Of a stretch of DNA of 64,000 nucleotides, positions 55,228-64,000 are shown piece by piece. Numbering within the stretch: the first letter of the stretch is position 1; the number at the start of each line of letters is the position of its first letter. Source of the DNA: Sambucus nigra. Lineage: Eukaryota; Streptophyta; Magnoliopsida; Dipsacales; Adoxaceae. The notes beneath the pieces were generated by a model that was not told where the DNA came from, searched no databases, and was given only the letters and a program-made list of their open reading frames with translations. The translations under genes and the position numbers were made by a program. The stretch spans positions 71,935,244 to 71,999,243 of the forward strand of contig OX422215.1 in the NCBI GenBank assembly GCA_949130495.1, read 5' to 3'.

Positions 55228-56500
55228 ATTTATTATGGGGCTAACCTCTTAGGTGATAACCTCAGACCCTCATAACATCACTCGGTGGTGACGAGGTCTG
55301 AGCTCAGACACCTTAGCAGAGGACCTCAGACTCTTAACATCATTAATTTGGTGACATTATTATGGGGATAACCTCTTAGGTGATGACCTCAGACCCTCAT
55401 AACATCACTCGGTGGTGACGAGGTCTGAGCTCAGACACCTTAGCAGAGGACCTCAGACTCATAACATCATTAATTTGGTGACATTATTATGGCGCTAACC
55501 TCTTAGGTGATGACCTCAGACCCTCATAACATCACTCGGTGGCGACGAGGTCTGAGCTCAGACACCTTAGCAGAGGACCTCGGACTCTTAACATCATTAA
55601 TTTGGTGATATTATTATGGGGCTAAACTCTTAGGTGATGACCTCAGACCCTCATAACATCACTCGGTGGTGACGAGGTCTGAGCTCAGACACCTTAGCAG
55701 AGGACCTCAGACTCTTAACATCATTAATTTGGTGATATTATTATGGGGCTAACCTCTTAGGTGATGACCTCAGACCCTCATAACATCACTCGGTGGTGAC
55801 GAGGTCTGAGCACAGACACCTTAGCAGAGGACCTCAGACTCTTAACATCATTAATTTAGTGACATTATTATGGGGCTAATCTCTTAGGTGATGACCTCAG
55901 ACCCTCATAACATCACTCAGTGGTGACGAGGTCTGAGCTCAGACACCTTATCAGAGGACCTCAGACTCTTAACATCATTAATTTGGTGACATTACTATGG
56001 GGATAACCTCTTAGGTGATGACCTCAGACCCTCATAACATCACTCGGTGGTGACGAGGTCTGAGCTCAGACACCTTAGCAGAGGACCTCAGACTCTTAAC
56101 ATCATTAATTTGGTGACATTATTATGGCGCTAACCTCTTAGGTGATGACCTCAGACCCTCATAACATCACTCAGTGGTGACGAGGTCTGAGCTCAGACAC
56201 GTTAGCAGAGGACCTCAGACTCTTAACATCATTAATTTGGTGACATTATTATGAGGCTAACCTCTTAGGTGATGACCTCAAACGCTCATAACATCACTCG
56301 GTGGTGACGAGGTCTGAGCTCAGACACCTTAGCAGAGAACCTCAGACTCTTAACATCATTAATTTGGTGACATTATTATGGGGCTAACCTCTTAGGTGAT
56401 GACCTCAGACCCTCATAACATCACTCGGTGGTGACGAGGTATGAGCTCAGACACCTTAGCCAAGGACCTCAGACTCTTAACATCATTAATTTGGTGAAGT
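55228..56500. repeat. 127-bp satellite-like tandem array, 10 copies, in element F
   Basis: The TATGGGG(C)TAACCTCTTAGG landmark recurs at exact 127-bp steps (GGGG ends at 55240, 55367, 55494, 55621, 55748, 55875, 56002, 56129, 56256 and 56383). Units differ at only a few bases. Each has a perfect 14-bp palindrome GTCTGAGCTCAGAC and arms CTCAGACC/GGTCTGAG that can form a hairpin. A decayed partial unit follows to about 56560. AATAAA at 55180 lies just before the array. Confidence 0.97.
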
Positions 56501-56723
56501 TGGTTATGAGAACAGCATATTAGGTAATGACTTCAGAGCCTAATAGCATTCAGAGGCATCAAGTAAAAAGAAGAGATTAAATAGCATTCAGAGGCATTCA
56601 AGGATCAAAATAAGAGAATAGATTGCCATTCAGAAAAAGGAAGAGATCATATAGCACTCAGAGGTTACAAACAACCTTGTTCAGTTACAAACTACAAGTT
56701 ACAAAATACAAATTTGTTATAAG

Positions 56724-59137
56724 TTAGAGGTCGGAGGGGGGAGCATTGACAGTCTCGGCTGGGTTGACTTGATCAGCGTTGGTCACCTCAGCCACATCAT
56801 CAGCAGGGTCAGTCCCTCCGAGATCAGTCCCTCCCAGAGTAGCAGTCTCACCAGGGGCAGCAGCCTCGTCTTCTACCTCTTGCAGTGCTTGAGCAAATTG
56901 AGGGTCGGCAAAACCGAGACCCATAAAGTCGGAGGCCTTCAGGGTGCCGACCTCTTTCTCTCTGACCTCAGCCCATTTGGTAGTGGCCTTGATACCTCTT
57001 TCGAGGTATTCAAAGACAAAACCCATGAACTCCTCTGAGCCTTTGTAGTCAGATATTATTTTCTCAGAGGCATCTGCAAGGGCAGCCTTCACAGCCGCGT
57101 TGACCTTCTGCTGCAGCACGTCATCTTTGTCCTTCAGGGCATTAGCGTGATCTTGGACGAGCAGAGAGATGTCTTTGGCATGATCTTGCTCCAACCCCTT
57201 AACTTTATTTTAAGAGTTCTGCAGCTCTGACTTCAGACGGCCAACCTCGACGTTCAGGGCGCTTTCAACCTTCTCGGCCTCCTGCCCCTTCTGGATGAGG
57301 GGAAATTTCCTCATAGCCCAGTTAGAAAGTTGATACATGGCAGTCACACCTTGCACAAATAATGAAGAGGTTAGGTGGGAGTAAAATCAGACGTTGCACT
57401 TAGAAAATTGACAAAGATACAATTCATACCTGGACGGCTCTGTGAAGGCCGAATTCAACCAGCGGAGAGGTGTCCATGGCTCGGTAGAAACGCTTGTCTG
57501 CCTCGGTCATTACAGAGGCGAGTGCGTCCATGGCCTGTCTGCTGTTGCCGACCACGGTGTCAGTCAACTTCAGCTGATCCAGACGAGCCGTTAGGATGTC
57601 GGCTGAAGAAATTGGAAGTGCAGCATCTGAGGCTTTCTTTTGCCTCACTGTCGGCCTCTGATCCTCAGAGGGATGAGCTTCAGGGGCCCTCTTCTTGGAT
57701 TTGGATGTTGAGGGAGCTGGAGGAGGAGCGTTCAAACCAGTTTTCTTTGCAAGCCTCGCCAAGCTCGGAGCTTCCATATCCCACACCTCGTCTAGGATAC
57801 CTGGTGGTCTCTCTGCAAAAGTTAAAAGATATGGGTCAGAAGTCAGACATGAATGATCAAGGGTTAAACTTGAAAAAAAAATCCTTACCAAAGTCAACAA
57901 GAGGACTTCCACCTAGGCTCGTCCCCGAGAGATACTGAGGGGTCAGCAAGTGCTCAAACTTGACAAATAGACCATGTGCCCCTTGGTCTTGCAGGGCCTT
58001 CACCTTTTTGATGTTCTGAAGACTCAGACCAGGATCGGCCCTTGCAGACATGGTGACCTTACCCCATCTGAGGGGTATCCTCGGCCCAAATGTGGAAGAG
58101 GGAACAGATGAGCCAAATTCCCATGGCCCGAAAGCGAAGAAGTAGTGGGGTTTCCAATTATGATTGGAGGTCTGAGTCACCTGGAGCATCTTCTTCTCAG
58201 GCCTCCGAGCCACAAAGTGATAGTAGCTCGGATGGTTTTTGGCCGAGGTTGGGACATAGCAACCAGCGAAGACCTGAACTGGGAGGTCAGAGTGGTGGAC
58301 TGACCTCCACAAGATGATGGCCCCTATAATGACTCTCCAAGCATTGGGAGAGAGCTGCGAGGGGGCCAAGTTGATGAAGGAAAGAATGGACCTGATGATG
58401 GGATGAATGGGTAGGCGAAACCCTAACTTAAACATCTGCTCATACAAGCAGATTTCTCCATCTCGGCCATTATAGGCCCTCTCTTCCCTCAGAGGTCTCA
58501 TTAACTTGATGGATGGACTAATGGAGTATAAGTACCTAAAGCACAGAAGATCCACTTCAGTGACTGTGCTCTCGAACTCGGCTGCTTCAGATATGTCAAC
58601 ATCACTTTCAGCATCCTCATCCTCGTCAGGCTCAACGTCGGCTGGAGCAGACGTAGATGGGTGACCAGGGAATCTCTGAGTAAACTCAGCCCCTGTAACG
58701 GCCGACAGAGGGATGGTATCAAGAATGGGTGGCACAGCCACACTCGGCCCAACAAGTTCAACCTCTGAGGAAGAGTCTGAGGTGCTTGAGACATTTTGGG
58801 ATGAAGCTCGGCTGGATACCTCGGCCTGATCAGGGTCCTGATCAGGCCGAGGTGTAAAATCCATGGCTTCTTGGAAAGAGTCCACAGACATGGGGTCTGA
58901 GGTGGAAGACTCAGACTCAGACATCGATAATGGGTTGGCAGAGACGTCTGTCTGATAGAAGTTCTCAGGAGGATCAGGATATACCACCTTGAGAGGTGGG
59001 GGAAAGATAGGTCTAATAGGAAACTCCTGGGATCTACGAGCTTCCTCTTGAGCTCTCTCTATTTGCCTAATCTTTTCTAGGGTCTTCTTTCTAAGAGAAG
59101 GGAAATCCTCAAGAAGCTGGTATAGGGGTCTGAGCAT
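56724..59137 (-). pseudogene. Antisense spliced cargo gene of element F (Transposase_28-like), minus strand
   Basis: It starts at ATG 59137-59135. Exon 1 (to 57889) has an acidic Ser/Pro-rich N-terminal part and the core SILSFINLAPSQLSPNAWRVIIGAI, as in 'putative gypsy type transposon' proteins. Intron 1 (57888-57813, 76 bp) has GTAAGG and TTTTGCAG and keeps phase. Exon 2 (57812-57430) holds a Lys-rich nuclear-type stretch (STSKSKKRAPEA). The donor CAG|GTATGA follows. Exon 3 (from about 57349) is a coiled coil ending in an acidic tail at 56724. The exon 2-3 junction does not keep phase with the acceptor I see, and TAA at 57212-57210 interrupts exon 3. The gene is therefore decayed or its second intron is mis-drawn. 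Function unknown; similarity to the G gene is limited to the core. Confidence 0.7.
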
Positions 59138-59729
59138 CAGAGGACGACCCAAAACTTGGGACGACCCTAAACTTGGGAAAAACTCCTAAAGCTACAAACA
59201 CGTTTGGCTTATAAAATGAAGAAGCTCAAAGATCAAACTTAGAGATTTAGGCTAACCACAGTTCGCCGGAATTAATGAAGCTCGCCGGAAAACTCAAAAA
59301 CACGCCGGAAAATGCAAACCAAAATACCAGAAGCAAAGGAAATGGAAAGGGAGAAGTACCTGAAGATGAATCGATGGATGAAACGAAGAGAACTCGCAAG
59401 AAACCAGGGGAAATCCTCTACAGAAGGGCGTTGAGTGGAGGAGCTTAGAGAGAGAAAATCGCAGGTAATTTGCGTGCGCGGGAAACGAAATGAAGAAGAA
59501 GAAAGAGAAAGGAAGGGTTTAAGCCCTTAAGTACTTGGGCACACTTCCCAAGGCCCATCATTGCCTTGGGAAACCCAAGGGACAACTGACAGCACACGCC
59601 AGCCAAGTTTGCACGCTCTAGGGTGGGACAGTTGTCATACAGGTATTAGCCTTGGGACGGACAGGCCTCGGAGGTGAAGCAATCCCCTAGCCACTTGCTC
59701 TCGCATATGACTAAGGGCTGGGTGGTGAT
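59138..59729. other. Upstream region of the F antisense gene, up to the 3' LTR
   Basis: No coding sequence is seen. It would contain the minus-strand promoter of the cargo gene and F's polypurine tract (AAGGGCTGGGTGGTGAT just before the LTR). CCCAAGGC at about 59548 and GCCTTGGG near 59564 can form a hairpin. Confidence 0.5.
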
Positions 59730-60715
59730 TGATATGCCCCAAGTGGTACCTCGGCCCAGAGACACCAACCTCGGCCGAGATGATGGCCGAGACATTGATT
59801 GTCCCTATGAAGGCTATGGGCCCACGATATCATCCCTCGGCCAGACCAACCTCGGCCCAGGCCGACACTACCACCTACTCTTCCAATGGACACTGCGCGC
59901 ATCATAGACATCAGCAGCATTCTCATATACCTGGGTATGGCAACCTCGGCCGAGTCTAGGCCGAGGTGGCAGGGAGCCTTGGTAACCAATATGGAACCAG
60001 TTCAACCTCGGCTTGGGCCGAGGTCACAAGAAGCCTTAATAATCGTCAACAGACTCATTCCTACCTCGGCTGGGGCCGACCCCACCATATGTCTCGGCTG
60101 AGATCAGGCCAAGACTCCTTATGACACATCTCGGATTGAACGGACATCAAGCCTTTACAGCTCGGCCTCTCCCAGGCCGAGGTCATCCACCAATATGACT
60201 GCCGAGCATCTGTTGAACATTTGGATAAGGACACATGGGCACAAATCAGTTGTAACAAGATTATTCTCCACATGTGGGGGGAATATTTCATCATCATTAC
60301 TTACATGTGGCAGTGACAGATGGCACTCCCCCATTGGTGAGGCTACCAAACACATGCACATTACATGCATGGGGGTACATTACACCCCCTAGGCACTATA
60401 TATAGGGATCATCCCCTACCTTGCAAAAGGATCCCAATTGTTCAACCCTAGCTAAAACTCTGTCTAAATATACAGTAGAGAGAGAGAGAGCTTGAGAGAA
60501 TTGTATCCATGGCCATTAGTGCCATCATTCAGTGATATTACTCACACACTCACAGTGGACGTAGGCCAGATTGGCTGAACCACTTATATTCCGGTGTTGA
60601 TTCCTCATATCCTCATCTCCTTCTCTTATCTCTTTATATAGCTGTGCTGCCATTGTTATTCCTATATTGAGCTTGGAAACACCTTATCTGGTGGTGCTGA
60701 TTCCTAGCATCATCA
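59730..60715 (+). repeat. 3' LTR of element F
   Basis: 986 bp, TGATATGCCCC...CATCATCA, followed by target copy ATTGG. It retains some CTCGGCCGAG motifs that are mutated in the left copy (for example near 59945). Confidence 0.93.
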
Positions 60716-61075
60716 ATTGGGCTAGTAGATTTATCACCACGAAAGGCCCAATGATCTTGATCTATTTTCGTGAATTTGAACCGACAGGTCAAACTTGTAG
60801 TTATGTTGAAGTTGCAAGGGTACGCTTATCCGACCAACAAATGAAGAACCAAAAATCCCCTTGGGTACTGCACCTTATGATTGTGCACAACTCTTGAAAC
60901 TAGGTTGCTTCTCCACCAAACCGTCACTTCCGTTTCTAATCTTTTGTTGTTAAAAATTCTAGAGCTTGTTCATTCGCACTCTTCATCTTTGTTTTTAAGT
61001 CATTTTCATTTCCAACTTATTACTTTCTTAGCTTTCCTCTTCTCTCTTCTATAATACTGATCAATTCTTCAAAAA
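60716..61075 (+). other. Element E DNA between the F insertion and the E cargo gene
   Basis: It continues element E after the ATTGG target copy. The AT-rich part from 60950 resembles a promoter and leader region for the cargo gene, as in G. No coding sequence is seen. Confidence 0.5.
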
Positions 61076-63816
61076 ATGTCGAACTTTATTTATGGCAAGA
61101 GTGCAGATGAGTTTAGAAAAATTTATTCCATTCCTTCTTGGCTCGCAATCAATTGTGTTCCCATGCCCAAAGATGTTTTTGTTGTCAATGGGGGGACAAT
61201 GGATTCACATCCTTATTGTGGTCAAGGGGGGATTGACTCCCCACCGCCACCACCCACCCTCTCTTCTTAGAGTTCTTTAAATTCTTCGTGGAAATCCCAG
61301 CTCAATGTGCCCCCAATACTTGGAGTATTGTCAATGGGGTTAATCGGATAAACGAGATCTATAGGACCAACCTAGGTATCCTAGAGATCAGGTATTGCTA
61401 CACCTGGTTTCGCACTACAGATGACCTTATTTACTTGAAGCTGAGGAAGTTCAATAGGGCGGCGGTCGTGAACCTCCCTGATTCCAATAAGGGATATTGG
61501 GATCAGGGGTTTATTGCCAGAAATTGGCAACATCCACCGCTCCTTAAGGGCGAATAATACACAGGGTTTTTGTGCCCAGACGAGGGGGGAGGGTGACATA
61601 GGTTGAAACTTATTTCTTCAAATGTTTGCATTTTCTTTGTCATTCTTTTGTTGTATTGATTCTAATATCTTTTTATGTTTGTGCCTTTGAGCAGCTTGTA
61701 GGAAGAATAAGGAGCCTTATCTCCAAGACATCAAAGTTGTCGACTTACTGAAAGCTTGGAAGGTGAAAGATTATCTTCCTGACGGTGAGTACCAATGTTG
61801 GCTTCCCTTTTCTTGGAGTACACCAATACCACTAGTAGCTTTACCACTCGCTTGGTGGATGATATCCCTGATCTCCCTATTAGTGAACAGGAAGCCTCAT
61901 CCCCCTTTGAATCCTTTGGTGTCACTTCTATTTTTCCTGAAGAAGAGGATTAAATGGCCACCCCAAGGAACAAGGTCATGCCGCTGAGTGATGATAATGA
62001 TGTCACACTCTCCCCCAAAGCCAAGACTCAGAAGAGGACATATATTGAATCCTCCCGAGCTAATGACCAAGGTTTGGTGATCAATGAGAATAATAAAGAT
62101 GAGGAAAGAAAGAAGAAGAAAAAGAAGAAACAAAAGTCCCTCATAGCCCCTCCTCCTTCTAAGGGAGGTAATATACCTCCCCCTCCTTCTAAATTTGATC
62201 AGGCTGCGTCTGTGCACAACAACCCTTCCTTATCCCATAACCTACAGAGGGGGGTCATGCTCGCGGGCGACCGCGATCGTCTAAGGATTCTGGGACCTGA
62301 CCATCTTTTTGCTCGCACATCTGAGACTCTGTCACTCGTGAGGACTTGATCATTTCTACGTTTGATCCTTTCAATATGGTATTTGTGAATCTGTCTAACA
62401 CTAGTCTCTTATGTTTTTCTTTTTTTATTTTTCATTTTATGGCAGAGTTTACCAGCCTCCTGGATGGTTGATCTGACCCATCCAGGATTAATTATGAGTT
62501 TATTAAGGCTCTTAAGAAGTCTCAAGATTTTATGGACAAGGCCTAGGAGGCCTATGATCGAGAGAAGAGAACCACCATTGAGGCCATCACCTCTTTGAAG
62601 ATCGAAAACAGTCTGCTGAAGGCTGAGGTAACTCAGTTGAAGACATAGAATTCTTGACTAGTTGTTGAGGCTAAGAAGTTTTCTACTGCAAAGGATGTCA
62701 ACTTTAGGTAAGGCTGGGATAAGCTTATGTTGGTGCCAAAGTCCAGATAGCTTATGCTCTCAAGGCTAGTTTTAAGAAATGTTGGGACCAAGCCTTGGTG
62801 AAAGTTGAAGTTCCCGTCATGTATGAGCTGTTCGGGGAGCGTAACCCCGGTTCCCCTCCACACGTAGATGCGTAACCCTCCTCGAGCAACCCTATCAAGA
62901 AGACCAAGGAGGAGGAGACTAAGGGGAAGGAAGTTTTTATTGAGGAGTAGGTGAATACATATTGCCCTTAGTCATAAGATCTTTGTATCTTATACTATAT
63001 TTTTATACTTCTGCTGGACTGTAATGGCTTTGCCTACTCCATTATTAATGAAAATAGTATTTCTCCATTTGCGTGAGCCATTGTAAGTATTTCTACTAAG
63101 TTATATCTTTTTCTATTTTGATGATGTAGTCTGTTGTCGAGGAGATTCCCTCTAACAATTTAGATAATGTGCTTGTTCAGGGTGCAAGCGCTTAAGCTCG
63201 TCGAGCATTTTTGGTTGTCTGCAAGGCTTTAAAGAAAAGTACTGAGGCTTATAAAGACCAGTCCAAATTGGTCACCAATCTGAAGGACGACCTCAAAGAC
63301 TTGGAAGATGTTTGCTCTTCCATACAGAAAGAACTTGGAGCCCAGCTTGTTAAATCCAAGGACGTGGGAGAGATCAGCGCCCCAGTCCAATCAGAAAATG
63401 ATGATCTAAAGAAGAGACTTGTTGAGTCTAAGAAGAGAGCCTATAGGACCAATGTTATGATTATGGGGCTTAAACATTACGTTAAAAAGGTCCGACACTT
63501 ATTCAGGATGGGTCCTTGAGGAGCCTGGGTGACTGGTTATGATGAGGTGTGGCAAGATGCCCCTGTAAGGTTGCAGGAAGCTCAAGATGTTGCCTACAAG
63601 CACAACTGGCTGAATGCCCTGAAGGTTATAAAGAAACCCCAGGATTCCCAGCTCTGTTACATATACCACGTCAACTGTCCTGCGTACCGGAAACCTCCTT
63701 TTAGGAAAACTGAGGCGTGGGTCCCCTTGGACACCATTCCTCTTGATCTTGTTGACAACTACTTGGAAGGCCAGGATAGCGATGCCGAATATCGACCCGA
63801 TCCTAATGATAGTTAA
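61076..63816 (+). pseudogene. Antisense cargo gene of element E, homologue of the G gene, decayed
   Basis: It starts at ATG 61076 (MSNFIYGKSADEFRKIYSIPSW), matching the G start. The core APNTWSIVNGVNRINEIYRTN and the segment FNRAAVVNLPDSNKGYWDQGF (61448-61512) follow G closely. Introns match G in place: donor ATAG|GTTGAA near 61602, acceptor GAGCAG near 61695; a Lys-rich exon 2; acceptor ATGGCAG near 62445; donor TAG|GTGAAT near 62951 with acceptor GATGTAG near 63129. The last exon is coiled coil ending in the same C-terminal module (GYDEVW ... HNWLNALKVIKK ... PPFRKTEAWVPLDTIP). Several stops and shifts are present, including a stop near 61267 and TAA at 63193. Confidence 0.75.
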
Positions 63817-64000
63817 GGAAGCTGATCGAGAAGTTTTTGGCCAGCCGACGATAAACTGTTGTAACAATTTTTGTGATCTTTGTAATTATTTTATAATTAC
63901 TACTATTTATAATTGGGCATTCCTGAAGAATCAAGTTAATACCAATCTTCTTTGAATTTTTCCATTCCATTATGCATTGCATGTGTTATATTTGTATTTC
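63817..64000. other. Right window edge, element E internal DNA
   Basis: AT-rich sequence after the cargo gene stop. By analogy with G a tandem-repeat spacer and then minus-strand pol would follow outside the window. Confidence 0.4.

Larger units (their letters stand above)
35702..60715 (+). mobile_element. Tat-type Gypsy element F, nested in E
   Basis: LTRs at 35702-36688 and 59730-60715 differ at about 14 sites in ~986 bp by eye. Perfect target duplication ATTGG (35697-35701 and 60716-60720). The plus-strand order is primer site, gag, protease, [element G], reverse transcriptase, RNase H, integrase, a 127-bp tandem array, an antisense cargo gene on the minus strand, then the 3' LTR. Without G the element is about 12.8 kb. 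Its coding regions have seven in-frame TAG stops and at least three frameshifts, so it is dead although fairly young. Confidence 0.9.
35215..64000 (-). mobile_element. Tat-type Gypsy element E (outer shell of nest 2, runs off the window)
   Basis: Its 3' LTR is at 35215-35665 and its internal DNA is 35666-35701 plus 60716-64000; element F sits between. The plus-strand cargo gene at 61076-63816 is homologous to that of G. By analogy with G, gag and pol should lie on the minus strand beyond 64000, with the 5' LTR further right. The minus orientation is inferred from the cargo gene direction and the LTR's minus-strand TATA box. Confidence 0.65.

Noticed and set aside
55228..56500. CRISPR-like array
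   Set aside because: The 127-bp units are repeated whole with no unique spacers, and the context is a plant retrotransposon.

Overview
The window is plant nuclear DNA made almost entirely of nested LTR retrotransposons. The families seen (Copia with a UBN2-type gag, a chromodomain Ty3/Gypsy element, and Tat-lineage Ty3/Gypsy elements with plant-only accessory genes) point to a flowering plant. I cannot name the species. I recognise no host protein-coding gene, rRNA, tRNA or CRISPR array.

Nest 1 (221-29793). Copia element A has ~1.25 kb LTRs and only a decayed gag. Chromodomain Gypsy element B (3915-27555, imperfect 5-bp target duplication TTATG/CTATG) sits inside it. B's 3' LTR is broken by Tat-type element C (13318-27508, minus strand). 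C is a tandem LTR-internal-LTR-partial internal arrangement that lacks reverse transcriptase. A solo LTR related to B (29959-32910, target duplication CACAC) and microsatellites follow.

Nest 2 (35215 to the right edge). Tat-type element E (minus strand; only its 3' LTR and cargo gene are in the window) is split by Tat-type element F (35702-60715, plus strand, target duplication ATTGG). F's protease/pol reading frame is split by Tat-type element G (39217-51448, minus strand, target duplication ATCAA). G is nearly intact: 1.5 kb gag, 4.3 kb pol and paired ~560-bp LTRs that differ at about six sites by eye.

The common theme is cargo. All four Tat-type elements carry, between pol and the 3' LTR, a long gene in the orientation opposite to gag-pol, with features of a normal nuclear gene: spliceosomal introns, and in some a TATA box. 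G, E and F carry a protein with a 'putative gypsy type transposon' (Transposase_28-like) core followed by coiled coil. C carries a plant mobile domain (PMD) protein. In G four exons join in one consistent frame (1,085 codons) with two premature stops. In F and G a satellite-like tandem array (127 bp x 10; about 102 bp x 4) lies exactly where sense pol and the antisense gene converge. In C a 48-bp x 8 array lies inside an intron of the cargo gene.

Decay follows nesting: A, B and C are full of stops and indels, F has seven in-frame stops (all TAG) plus frameshifts, and G has a single TAG between gag and pol.
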